A stretch of DNA of 64,000 bases, taken from Crocinitomicaceae bacterium (lineage in GTDB: Bacteria; Bacteroidota; Bacteroidia; Flavobacteriales_D; Crocinitomicaceae). Below, one piece after another: positions 1-8,659 of the stretch. The DNA lies in contig JACJYW010000003.1 of NCBI GenBank assembly GCA_020635955.1, forward strand, positions 62,001-126,000, written 5' to 3'. Within the stretch, counting starts at the first letter, position 1. Each line of letters starts with the position of its first letter. The position numbers were made by a program, and so were the translations under genes. The notes under the pieces are model-generated. The model had not been told where the DNA came from. It was given only the letters and a program-made list of their open reading frames with translations, and did no database searches.

Positions 1-2
1 TG

Positions 3-1703
3 GTTTATTACAGCACTGGTAAATATGGATATCGCTCGCATGGTAGCTGGGGTAATGAAGATGACGTTGAAGCGGTATTCTTAACGGAAGAAGCTTATCA
101 GAAATTCATTCTGAATGAAGAGGATTTTGCGTTATGGAAAGAAGAAGAAAAAGAACGTAAAAAGAAGGAAAAGAAAGACGAAGGCGATAAAGAAGACAAA
201 GATAAAAAGGACAAAGACGGTGAGGACAAAGAGAAAAAAGCAGAAGTTGAGCCTTTAAAGATTGAATTAGATGGAATTGAAGACAGAAAAGTGAGATTGA
301 CCATTCACTCAGCTTTCATGTCTGACTTTTTGGTGGATAATGAAGGAACCCAATTGTTCTATTTAGCAAGATTTGAAAAAGGCTTCAATCTCTGGACCAC
401 TAAATTCAAAGAGCATGAAACCAAAATGTTGGCAAGCATCAATGCTGGAGGATCTTCACTGCAATTTGATAAAGAAGAGGCAAACATCTTCTATAACATG
501 AGAGGTGGAGTGAGTAAACTGGATGTAAAAACCGGTAAATCAGAATCAATTTCCATTAGCTCAGAAATGACATTGAATGCCGGCGCAGAAAGAGAGTATA
601 TGTTCTATCATGCCTGGAGACAAGTGCGTGAAAAATTCTATGTAGAAGACCTTCATGGTGTAGATTGGGATATGTATCGAAAAGCATACGGAAAGTATCT
701 GCCTTACATCAACAATGGCTTTGACTTTGCAGAAATGTTGAGTGAATTGTTAGGAGAGATCAATGCTTCACATACCGGAGCAAGATATTATGAATCTCCA
801 CCTGATGGTGACCAGACCGCAACATTGGGTTGCTTCTATGACGAATCACATAAAGGAGCCGGATTAAAGATCATGGAAGTGATCGATAAAGGACCTCTGG
901 TAAAATTCGACAAAGTAAAAGCTGGCGTTATCATTGAGAAAATTGATGGCATCACCATTGAGAAGGATATGAATGAGTATCCTTTATTGAATAGAAAAGC
1001 GGGCAAAAAAGTTCTGGTTTCTTTCTATGATCCAACAACAAAAGAACGTTGGGATGAAATTGTTAAACCAATTCATTTTGGACAGGAACTTGGCTTGCTT
1101 TATGAAAGATGGGTAAAGATCTGCGAAGAAACCACTGAAAAACTATCAGGCGGAAAAGTAGGATATGTTCATATCAAGGGTATGGATTCAGGAAGTTTTA
1201 GAACCTTGTTTGATAAAGCCCTGGGTAAACTCCACAAGAAACAAGCTTTGATCGTTGATACAAGATTTAACGGTGGTGGTTGGTTGCATGATGATCTGGC
1301 TACCTTCTTAAGTGGTAAAGCCTACATGAATTTTGAACCAAGAGGTCAAAAGAACATGGGAGGTGAACCTATCTTCAAATGGCAAAAACCATCCTGCGTA
1401 TTGATGTCTGAAGGTAACTACAGTGATGCTCACCTATTCCCCTACACTTACAAGGCATTGAAAATTGGTAAATTGATAGGAATGCCGGTTCCTGGAACTG
1501 GAACAGCAGTTTGGTGGGAAACTATGGTTGATGGTAAAACAGTATTCGGTATTCCTCAAGTGGGAATGCGTTCGATCACTGAAGGATTCCTGGTAGAGAA
1601 CCATGATCTGGAGCCAGATATTAAGGTCAATAATGATTATGATCAATTCACTAATGGGGTTGACCAACAATTAAAAGCTGCCATTGAAGAGATGCAGAAA
1701 TAA
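3..1703 (+). CDS. Tricorn-type S41 family peptidase, 5' end outside the window
   Basis: The frame is open from base 3 with no start in view, so this is the C-terminal ~566 residues of a longer protein. A first ATG lies at 309 and a TTG at 291, but the same frame reads cleanly upstream through a Lys/Glu/Asp-rich linker (about 140-250), so neither is the true start. After the linker come the end of a beta-propeller-like segment, a PDZ-like domain (about 850-1040) and a C-terminal S41 protease domain with VDTRFNGGGW and then NYSDAHLF. The Ser codon at 1422-1424 matches the tricorn nucleophile, followed by Asp. Tricorn-family enzymes degrade peptides; the Bacteroidota versions usually carry a signal peptide, which cannot be seen here. 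The family call is firm; the full architecture is inferred. Confidence 0.88.
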   Translation, partial: VYYSTGKYGYRSHGSWGNEDDVEAVFLTEEAYQKFILNEEDFALWKEEEKERKKKEKKDEGDKEDKDKKDKDGEDKEKKAEVEPLKIELDGIEDRKVRLTIHSAFMSDFLVDNEGTQLFYLARFEKGFNLWTTKFKEHETKMLASINAGGSSLQFDKEEANIFYNMRGGVSKLDVKTGKSESISISSEMTLNAGAEREYMFYHAWRQVREKFYVEDLHGVDWDMYRKAYGKYLPYINNGFDFAEMLSELLGEINASHTGARYYESPPDGDQTATLGCFYDESHKGAGLKIMEVIDKGPLVKFDKVKAGVIIEKIDGITIEKDMNEYPLLNRKAGKKVLVSFYDPTTKERWDEIVKPIHFGQELGLLYERWVKICEETTEKLSGGKVGYVHIKGMDSGSFRTLFDKALGKLHKKQALIVDTRFNGGGWLHDDLATFLSGKAYMNFEPRGQKNMGGEPIFKWQKPSCVLMSEGNYSDAHLFPYTYKALKIGKLIGMPVPGTGTAVWWETMVDGKTVFGIPQVGMRSITEGFLVENHDLEPDIKVNNDYDQFTNGVDQQLKAAIEEMQK

Positions 1704-2474
1704 ATGCATTTACGTTTAAAATATGTACTGAAAACACTGCTCGCGGGCAGTGTTTTTGTATTATTTACCCAATGTACCAACAGTGCTGATAAATTTAGAA
1801 CCTATCATAATCTTGGTGACCCAAAGCTTGATCTAAGTCGTAAGGGATTAACGGAGATTCCTGAATATGTATTCAAGCGCACCGAACTAAAGGTGCTAAA
1901 TCTCTACAAGAATAAGATCACTGAACTTCCACCGGACATTGGTCGATTAGTGAACTTAGAACGATTGATCCTTACAAAGAATGAACTTACTACCCTACCA
2001 CCAGAGATCGGCCAATTAAAAAACCTCAGAAAGTTATCAGTTCGTGCCAATAACCTTACTTCACTCCCACCCGAGATAGGAGAACTTGAAAATCTGGAAG
2101 AACTTTGGATCAATTTTAATCAGCTGGAACAATTACCGGATGAGATCTGCAACCTACCTAAATTGAGTCACCTGTATGTTGAGTATAACCAACTTAAATC
2201 TTTACCAGATAGTATTGGCAATATGAAAGCCATGATACATCTGATAGTTGGCAGAAATCAATTAACCGAACTACCGGCATCTTTTTATGACTTACCTAAA
2301 CTTAACACATTAGACCTGAGTCTGGCCGGACCTACCTTACAAATAGACCAGAAGATCTGTAAAATGTGGCAGTTGGAAACCATGTACATTGATAGAACTA
2401 CCCTGGATTTTGCCCCTCAATGCCTTGAAGTAAGGAGTAGATCCAATCCAAGATTTACGATAATTATAAAGTAG
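1704..2474 (+). CDS. Leucine-rich-repeat lipoprotein
   Basis: A 256-residue protein whose ATG directly follows the stop of the S41 peptidase. The N-terminus is a lipoprotein signal peptide ending in FTQC, so it is probably lipid-anchored outside the cytoplasm. Residues about 40-230 are LRR units of ~23 residues of the bacterial type (LPPEIGxLxNLxxLxxxxNxL). No enzymatic domain is seen; LRRs suggest protein or ligand binding. An excellent terminator-like hairpin (1731-1757) lies inside the signal-peptide codons, so expression may depend on readthrough or on translation of the leader. The 3' end overlaps the convergent next gene by 11 bases. Confidence 0.85.
   Translation: MHLRLKYVLKTLLAGSVFVLFTQCTNSADKFRTYHNLGDPKLDLSRKGLTEIPEYVFKRTELKVLNLYKNKITELPPDIGRLVNLERLILTKNELTTLPPEIGQLKNLRKLSVRANNLTSLPPEIGELENLEELWINFNQLEQLPDEICNLPKLSHLYVEYNQLKSLPDSIGNMKAMIHLIVGRNQLTELPASFYDLPKLNTLDLSLAGPTLQIDQKICKMWQLETMYIDRTTLDFAPQCLEVRSRSNPRFTIIIK
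1731..1757 (+). terminator. Terminator-like hairpin inside the LRR signal-peptide codons
   Basis: Arms at 1731-1740 and 1747-1756 form a perfect 10-bp stem with a GC-rich inner half, a 6-base loop and a run of five T (1753-1757). It begins 28 bases after the S41 peptidase stop, where a Rho-independent terminator is expected, yet it is also codons 10-18 of the LRR lipoprotein. Stem and T-run are seen directly; termination or attenuation is inferred. Confidence 0.65.
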
Positions 2475-3030
2475 GTGAATTTGAGGCAGAGATCGTAGAA
2501 GCCTCAAACATTTTCCATTCCTCAGCACCATCCGTAACTCTTCCCATACTAGGGAACTCATTCGCTAGGGAATCATAGGTGATTTCATCCATTAAATCAC
2601 CGTTTTGAAACAAACCAATAGTCTCTCCTTTTCCTGAAAGCTTAAAAGAAGTATGTATTTCCTCATCAAATGTACTTTCTCCATCACACCATAAGATCAA
2701 ATAGCCGTTTGCAGGTATAGTTACCGAAGGAATAATGTATTTGTCAGTTTTATCCATATTGTCCGTAATACTCCAGGCTCCTGGAGAGAACTTGATATCC
2801 TTGGACGTACTGTTATACAATTCTATCCAATCAGATTTCTTCTCATATTCGTTCAAATCAGTGCTATTAACTGAGAATTCATTGATCAAAACATCTCCTT
2901 TTTTTATCTGAGTTTCAATGGTTTCCTCAGTTGTATTCTCTGATGCAAGAATTTCTTCAGTAGTTGAAGATTCTCCACAAGAACTGTTTACAAAAAGTGT
3001 GATTAAAAGAATTGAATAAGTTGATTTCAT
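2464..3030 (-). CDS. Lamin-tail-domain lipoprotein
   Basis: About 188 residues from the preferred ATG at 3030. That start gives a clean lipoprotein signal peptide ending VNSSC; an in-frame ATG at 3051 would add seven residues ahead of it. After an acidic Thr/Glu linker, residues ~50-170 match the lamin-tail (LTD) fold: VLINEFSVN, SDWIELYNS, GYLILWCDGE and a late GLFQNGDLMDEITYDS. LTDs in bacteria occur on secreted nucleases and adhesins, but here the domain stands alone, so only a surface or periplasmic binding role can be suggested. Convergent with the LRR gene. Confidence 0.75.
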   Translation of the reverse strand: MKSTYSILLITLFVNSSCGESSTTEEILASENTTEETIETQIKKGDVLINEFSVNSTDLNEYEKKSDWIELYNSTSKDIKFSPGAWSITDNMDKTDKYIIPSVTIPANGYLILWCDGESTFDEEIHTSFKLSGKGETIGLFQNGDLMDEITYDSLANEFPSMGRVTDGAEEWKMFEASTISASNSPTL

Positions 3031-3075
3031 AAATTTTCGCTTGAATTGCACGATTACTTTAAAAATAAAAATACG

Positions 3076-3720
3076 TTATTTAGCTGTATCCTTAAGCATA
3101 GGAACAAATCGAAACTTACCAAAAGATCGTTGACTTATTTCACCATTAGTTGACTTGGTTAATAATATCATTTCTTGTGTATTACCTTCTCCCAATGGCA
3201 CAACCATTCTACCCCCTGGTTTAAGTTGAGCAACCAATGCATCCGGAATAAAGGGTGCTCCACAAGTGATCAGGATCTTGTCATACGGACCAAAGGTTTC
3301 CCATCCTTCAAAACCATCACCATATCGTAACTTAGGCGTGTAGTTCAAAGTAGGAATAAGCTGGTTAGCCTTTAAATACAATTCCTTTTGACGTTCAATG
3401 GAAAATACTTTTGCCCCTAATTCACACAAAATGGCTGTTTGAAATCCAGATCCAGTACCAATTTCAAGCACCTTATCCCCTTTTTCAATTTGGAGCAATT
3501 GTGTTTGAAAAGCAACTGTATAAGGCTGCGAAATAGTTTGTCCTGCTCCTATTTGAAATGCTATATCAGTATATGCCTGTTCAGTAAATGCAGCATCCAG
3601 GAAAAAATGTCTGGGAACCTTTAAAAAAGCATCTAAAATTCGTTGATCTTCAATCCCTTTCTGGGCTAATTGATCCACCAATTGCTTGCGCATTCCTTTA
3701 TGTCTGAACGAATCGATCAT
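3076..3720 (-). CDS. pcm: Protein-L-isoaspartate O-methyltransferase
   Basis: A 214-residue cytoplasmic SAM methyltransferase that methylates isoaspartyl residues in damaged proteins to start their repair. Seen: the family region QTISQPYTVAFQTQLL, motif I VLEIGTGSGFQTAIL, the post-I ERQKEL, the DKILITCGAP motif and a C-terminal GGRMVVPLGEG. Length matches the family (~210). The ATG lies at 3720. It is separated from the lamin-tail gene by only 25-45 bases and points the same way, so the two may be co-transcribed. Confidence 0.93.
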   Translation of the reverse strand: MIDSFRHKGMRKQLVDQLAQKGIEDQRILDAFLKVPRHFFLDAAFTEQAYTDIAFQIGAGQTISQPYTVAFQTQLLQIEKGDKVLEIGTGSGFQTAILCELGAKVFSIERQKELYLKANQLIPTLNYTPKLRYGDGFEGWETFGPYDKILITCGAPFIPDALVAQLKPGGRMVVPLGEGNTQEMILLTKSTNGEISQRSFGKFRFVPMLKDTAK

Positions 3721-3866
3721 TGGTACAAAATTAAGATGATTTTCAGTTACAGACTTTGAATTGGTCTGAAGAATTATTCCATTTGACGAAATACAGTGTT
3801 AAAATTTACACTACGCAACCCTATCCCCATATTCTTGCGTCAATATTTTATTATTTTTAAGTCTGA

Positions 3867-6800
3867 ATGAACTTAAAGGGTAGATTTCCCATATTGATCC
3901 TGGCATTAGTTTTACTGATTTTTTCCTGCAATGGTAAAAAAGATGAATTAACTGATGAAAATGAGCACGTTATAACTGATCTATTGAGTGAAGATATAGA
4001 AACCGGTGTTCCTTTACCTTTCAAACCGTTTGAGATCGATCCTGACTCTATTCAACCTCCCACGATCGTAAAAGCCGGAGAGCCCTATTATCAAAAGGCT
4101 CATCAAAATATTCATGCCGTTGATCAGCCTATTATCAAATTAATTTCATCTTCACTCCCAACCTTCACTATTGGACATGATTCAATTAAAGAGCCAGACA
4201 TTTATGAAGCTAAAGGGGTTGAAAAAAGAAGCGGTTATAACGAACCTCAATTGAGTTCAAAATTTGATTTTAATGATGCCGCATCTTACAATATCCAGGG
4301 AATTGATGTTGATCAGGGTTTGAGTTCAAGTTATGTTATCGATATTCTGGAAGACAAGCGGGGAAATCTTTGGTTCTCTACCTGGTTTGCCGGAGTAACC
4401 ATGTATAATGGTCGTTCCTTTATCATGTTTGATGAGGAAAAAGGAATGTTGAGCAATTATGTTTGGAGTATGTATGAAGATCAGAAAGGCAACATCTGGT
4501 TTGGTACAGATGGCGGCGGTATGTGCATGTACAACGGTGAATCATTTACTGATTATAATTTGGAGAGTGGAATTCCTAGCGGTTTGATCAAGGATATAAC
4601 TGGTGATGAACAGGGTAATATTTGGATGGCCACTGGAGATGGTCTATGTAAGTTTGATGGAGAACAATTCTACCTTTTTGGGCCTAAACAAGGTATGAGT
4701 GGAAGCGTGGCACTGTCTGTAACCATTGGTAATTCAGGTGAAATTTGGGTTGGACTGGATGGAGGAGGTATTAACAAATTTGATGGTGAAAGTTTCACAC
4801 ATTATACTGAGCGTGAAGGCCTGATCAGTAATTGGGTAACCTCACTTTACATGGATTCAGAAGATAATCTGTGGATAGCAACCCTTGATAGCGGAGTTTG
4901 TATGTATGATGGTTACTCATTTATAACTTATCAGGAAGAGATGGGACTACCTAATAATGCTGTGAACTGTATTCTTGAAGATAGGCATGGAAATATGTGG
5001 TTCGGTACTGAAGGTGGTGGCGCTACTATGTTCAACCGCTTTGAATTCAAGAATTTTACCTCTAGAGAAGGAATGAGCAATAATCTCATCTGGTCTTTAT
5101 TAGAAGATTCGTATGGTAATATTTGGTTCGGATCATTTGGAGCAGGAGCAAATATATACAACGAACGTTCATTTGAGAATTATTCTGAATATCAAGGATT
5201 AAGCGATCATATTGTACGACACATAATTCAGGACAAAAGAGGATTTATGTGGTTTGCTTCGAACAATGGTATCAGTAAATACAATGGTAAAGAATTTTGG
5301 CACTACAATACTGACCAGGGTTTGGCAATGAATATTGTTCGAGTAATTCTTGAGGATACCAAAGGAGACTTATGGCTAGGATATAATGGTGGTGGGGTGA
5401 GCCGATTTGACGGCAAGAATTTCTACCATTACACTACAGAAAATGGGCTAAGTGGTGATTTCATCATGAGTATTTTTGAAGACAGCAAAGGAAATATTTG
5501 GTTCGGTACTTTTGGAGATGGTGTTACAAAATTTGATGGTACAAAATTCAGTCACTTTACAACAAACCAGGGTCTTTCCAACAATACCGTTCACGCCATT
5601 CTAGAAGATGAAGAAGGAAAGATCTATTTGGGAACCAAAGGTGGAGGATTAGATATCTATGATGGAGAGAACATTGTTCACGTGACGCGTGATCAGGGAT
5701 TAAGTGATAACAGTATAATTTCAATGATCGTAAGCTGGGATGGTAGTATTTGGGCAGGATCTGAAGGATTTGGGATCAACCATATTTTGGAGGATACCAT
5801 TATAAGTTATAGTCTTCCTGGTAGTAACAGTCATAATATCATCTGGTCAATCGTTGAAGATAATAATGGAGAATTGTGGTTGGGAACCGAGCGCGGCTTA
5901 AACAATTTTTATTTAGATGATAGCCTGGGTGAAGTGATCACCAATTACGGCAAACCTGATGGTCTTAAAGGATCAGACTTCTACCCTAGCTCAGCTTGTT
6001 TAGATGATGAAAACCGAATCTGGTGGGGAACTGGTAAATCCCTGGCAATGCTTGACCTTAATAAATATGAGCAGCAACAAAAAGCACCAATTGTTCAGAT
6101 CACTGATATTCGATTGGAACAAACGTTTGTTGATTTTAGAAGACTCAGAGACTCATTAGAGGCCGGTTACAAGCCAAAGCTTCCAGGAAATAGTGAAATC
6201 TCTTTAAGCTCTATTAAATTCACTGATGTATCTCCTTTTACAAATTGTCCGGAACAATTAGAGTTACCTTACTATCTGAATCACATTACTTTTTCCTTTT
6301 CAGGAATTGACTGGTCAGCTCCACACAAAGTAGAATATCAATACATGCTTCAGGGATTAGATGATGGATGGAGACCAATAACTGATGAGAACAGAGCGGT
6401 ATACAGCTACGTAGAACCAGGAGAGTACATTTTTAAAGTTCGTGCAAAAGGGGTTAGCAATGTTTGGTCTGATATCAAGTCCTATCCCGTGATCATTCAT
6501 CCACCATGGTGGACTACATGGTTGGCAAAAGGCCTTTATGTCATACTGGGAGCATTGTCCATTTTTATATTCATTCGAATCAGAACCACTCGTTTATTAC
6601 AGCATCAAAGACAATTAGAAGATGTTGTAAAGATGAGAACAAGAGAGGTTGTTCAGCAAAAAGAGATCGTTGAACATAAGAACATGGAGATCACTGCTTC
6701 TATCACTTATGCGAAGCGAATACAATCGGCGATTCTTCCATCTCAGCATCTGATCGATCAACATTTAAAAGAATCATTCTTCATCTATATGCCAAAAGAT

Positions 6801-7430
6801 ATAGTAGCAGGTGATTTTTACTGGATGGATGTGATCGAAGACGAGATCCTTCTTGCTGCAGCAGATTGTACCGGACATGGTGTGCCTGGTGCAATGGTAT
6901 CGGTAGTTTGTAACAATGCATTAAATAGAACTGTTCGTGAGTTCTTGCTGCGTTCACCGGGAGAGATCCTAAACAAAGTTAGAGACCTTGTAATAGAAAC
7001 GTTCCAAACTACAGGTGAAGAAGTGAAAGACGGAATGGATATTGCCCTGGTGTCTCTCAATCCTAAAACACTTGAATTGAAGTTTGCAGGAGCCAATAAC
7101 AACCTTTATTTGGTTAGAAATGGAGAAATCGAAGAGATTTCAGCTGATCGAATGCCAATTGGTAGCTATGTCGTTAAGAAAGACTTTAATGAACATACCT
7201 TTAAACTCCAAAAAGGTGATGTTTTCTACATTTTTACAGATGGTTATGCTGATCAATTTGGTGGTCCAAAAGGAAAGAAATTCAAATATTCAACATTCAA
7301 GAAAGTCTTGTATGACAATAAGGATCTGCCTTTAGCTCAGCAAGCTGAAATTCTGAGATCCACTCTAAATTCCTGGATGGGCGATTACGAGCAAATTGAC
7401 GACATTTGTGTAATTGGTGTTAAGGTTTAA
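3867..7430 (+). CDS. Beta-propeller sensor with Y_Y_Y domain, one TM segment and SpoIIE-type phosphatase output
   Basis: A 1187-residue transmembrane signalling protein. The N-terminus has a lipoprotein-like signal ending LIFSC. Residues ~140-730 are about 14 reg_prop repeats of the GNIWFGTxGGG / YNGxxFxxY type. A Y_Y_Y domain follows at ~800-880 (ITFSFSGIDWSAP, LQGLDDGW), then a TM segment at ~885-907, a coiled-coil linker and a PP2C/SpoIIE serine phosphatase domain at ~945-1187 (YAKRIQSAILPS, DFYWMD, DCTGHGVPGAM, DGMDIALV). The architecture is common in Bacteroidota as a one-protein sensor/phosphatase. The ligand and the phosphoprotein target are unknown; no anti-sigma-factor antagonist gene is adjacent. 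Its last ~38 bases are copied downstream in a repeat array. Confidence 0.92.
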   Translation: MNLKGRFPILILALVLLIFSCNGKKDELTDENEHVITDLLSEDIETGVPLPFKPFEIDPDSIQPPTIVKAGEPYYQKAHQNIHAVDQPIIKLISSSLPTFTIGHDSIKEPDIYEAKGVEKRSGYNEPQLSSKFDFNDAASYNIQGIDVDQGLSSSYVIDILEDKRGNLWFSTWFAGVTMYNGRSFIMFDEEKGMLSNYVWSMYEDQKGNIWFGTDGGGMCMYNGESFTDYNLESGIPSGLIKDITGDEQGNIWMATGDGLCKFDGEQFYLFGPKQGMSGSVALSVTIGNSGEIWVGLDGGGINKFDGESFTHYTEREGLISNWVTSLYMDSEDNLWIATLDSGVCMYDGYSFITYQEEMGLPNNAVNCILEDRHGNMWFGTEGGGATMFNRFEFKNFTSREGMSNNLIWSLLEDSYGNIWFGSFGAGANIYNERSFENYSEYQGLSDHIVRHIIQDKRGFMWFASNNGISKYNGKEFWHYNTDQGLAMNIVRVILEDTKGDLWLGYNGGGVSRFDGKNFYHYTTENGLSGDFIMSIFEDSKGNIWFGTFGDGVTKFDGTKFSHFTTNQGLSNNTVHAILEDEEGKIYLGTKGGGLDIYDGENIVHVTRDQGLSDNSIISMIVSWDGSIWAGSEGFGINHILEDTIISYSLPGSNSHNIIWSIVEDNNGELWLGTERGLNNFYLDDSLGEVITNYGKPDGLKGSDFYPSSACLDDENRIWWGTGKSLAMLDLNKYEQQQKAPIVQITDIRLEQTFVDFRRLRDSLEAGYKPKLPGNSEISLSSIKFTDVSPFTNCPEQLELPYYLNHITFSFSGIDWSAPHKVEYQYMLQGLDDGWRPITDENRAVYSYVEPGEYIFKVRAKGVSNVWSDIKSYPVIIHPPWWTTWLAKGLYVILGALSIFIFIRIRTTRLLQHQRQLEDVVKMRTREVVQQKEIVEHKNMEITASITYAKRIQSAILPSQHLIDQHLKESFFIYMPKDIVAGDFYWMDVIEDEILLAAADCTGHGVPGAMVSVVCNNALNRTVREFLLRSPGEILNKVRDLVIETFQTTGEEVKDGMDIALVSLNPKTLELKFAGANNNLYLVRNGEIEEISADRMPIGSYVVKKDFNEHTFKLQKGDVFYIFTDGYADQFGGPKGKKFKYSTFKKVLYDNKDLPLAQQAEILRSTLNSWMGDYEQIDDICVIGVKV

Positions 7431-7731
7431 CTACAATTTGCGAGTAGTTTATCCTGAGAGTTATACTGAGCCTGTCGAAGTGCGAGTCGAAGGGAGCAAA
7501 TTGACGACATTTGTGTAATTGGTGTTAAGGTTTAACTACAATTTGCGAGCAGTTTATCCAGAGAGTCATACTGAGCCTGTCGAAGTGCGAGTCGAAGAAA
7601 GCAAATCGACTATTTTTTATATCTTGAGTTAGAGTTTGAACAAATGGAAGAGATTCACGGGCACTAATTAAAAAAGGAATATTGCGGCCCGCTAAATTGA
7701 CGACATTTGTGTAATTGGTGTTAAGGTTTAA
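7391..7731 (+). repeat. 105-bp tandem repeat that duplicates the sensor gene's 3' end
   Basis: Unit 1 (7391-7495) starts inside the last codons of the SpoIIE sensor. Unit 2 (7496-7600) repeats it with a few mismatches, a third copy begins at 7601 (GCAAATCGAC) and decays, and a fourth copy of the coding end plus stop recurs at 7693-7731. Each complete unit carries ACTGAGCCTGTCGAAG followed by a second GTCGAAG, a short element of the kind scattered through many Bacteroidota genomes. This repeat explains most of the 335 bases between the sensor and the next gene. Repeat structure is seen directly; the mechanism (slippage or REP-like duplication) is inferred. Confidence 0.85.
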
Positions 7732-7751
7732 TTCTTGAGCATTCCTTTTAC

Positions 7752-7759
7752 TAAATTTG
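7752..7759 (+). promoter_or_regulatory. Bacteroidota -7 promoter element (TAnnTTTG) before the EamA gene
   Basis: TAAATTTG ends seven bases before the ATG at 7766, so a transcript would have almost no leader. No TTG was found at the usual 17-23 base spacing upstream (the nearest is 14 away), so only the -7 half is supported. Confidence 0.4.
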
Positions 7760-7765
7760 CGCTCC

Positions 7766-8659
7766 ATGTACAAAGGGATCGTTTATATGTTGATTTCATC
7801 ACTGTGCTTTGCACTGATCAACATTTGCGTTAAGATCCTTTCTAATTCCAATGGTCTCTTTCCTGGGATACAGGAATATCCCCCATACGAGTTAGTTTTT
7901 TTCAGATCCATTATTTCGCTAACCATTTGTATTGCTATCATTAAAGCCAGAGGAATACCATTTTTTGGACACAACAAACCCTGGTTGATCATCAGAGGGA
8001 TCACAGGAGCCACATCCCTCACGCTTTTCTTTTACACTCTGAGAAATCTGCCAATCGCTGTTGGAACCACAATTCAGTACATGTCCCCCATATTCACTAT
8101 TTTATTAGCCATTTACCTTCAAAAAGAAAAGGTTAAACACATCCAATGGCTTTTCTTTCTCATCTCTCTGAGTGGCGTTGCTGTATTAGGATATTTCAAA
8201 GACCCTAAGGTGGTTATTGAGTATCAATGGGTAATTGTAGGACTAATATCTGCATTTATATCAGGCATTGCCTACAATGCTATCATGAAATGTAAAGAAA
8301 CAGATGCTCCCATTACAATCGTTATGTATTTCCCACTTATTGCTGCTCCAGTAATGTTGGCACTTAGCTTGATCAATGGCTTTGTTATTCCTGTTGGTAT
8401 TGAATGGTTATTACTTTTAGCTATCGGAGTTCTAACACAAATGGCACAGGTAACCATGACCTGGGCTTTCCATGCAGACACTGCAGAGAAAGTAGCGCCG
8501 GTTAAATACTTCGGAGCCATTTATGCTGTGGCTTCAGGATATTTCATTTTTGATGAAGAACTTGGTTATTACTCAAGTATAGGTATCGTACTGGTGCTGC
8601 TTGGTGTACTTTTAAATACCTTTTTTAAGGATTTAAAGTTGCGACCTAAGAGAAATTAA
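7766..8659 (+). CDS. EamA/DMT-family transporter
   Basis: A ~297-residue inner-membrane protein with about ten hydrophobic segments in two EamA repeats (first ~1-140, second ~155-290). It resembles the RhaT/YdcZ-like drug/metabolite exporters: TTIQYMSPIFTILLA closes repeat one and KVAPVKYFGAIYAV repeat two. The ATG at 7766 is preferred over an in-frame TTG at 7757, because the TTG falls inside the -7 element and ATG directly precedes the first TM segment. The substrate cannot be predicted. The 3' end overlaps the convergent ABC transporter gene by 14 bases. Confidence 0.85.
   Translation: MYKGIVYMLISSLCFALINICVKILSNSNGLFPGIQEYPPYELVFFRSIISLTICIAIIKARGIPFFGHNKPWLIIRGITGATSLTLFFYTLRNLPIAVGTTIQYMSPIFTILLAIYLQKEKVKHIQWLFFLISLSGVAVLGYFKDPKVVIEYQWVIVGLISAFISGIAYNAIMKCKETDAPITIVMYFPLIAAPVMLALSLINGFVIPVGIEWLLLLAIGVLTQMAQVTMTWAFHADTAEKVAPVKYFGAIYAVASGYFIFDEELGYYSSIGIVLVLLGVLLNTFFKDLKLRPKRN

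Noticed and set aside
3867..6060. Periodic repeats resembling a tandem DNA repeat or CRISPR
   Set aside because: They are degenerate beta-propeller (reg_prop) codons in one continuous reading frame, with no conserved DNA repeat or spacers.
7391..7731. CRISPR array
   Set aside because: The units are 105 bp and directly tandem, without spacers, and derive from the neighbouring gene end.
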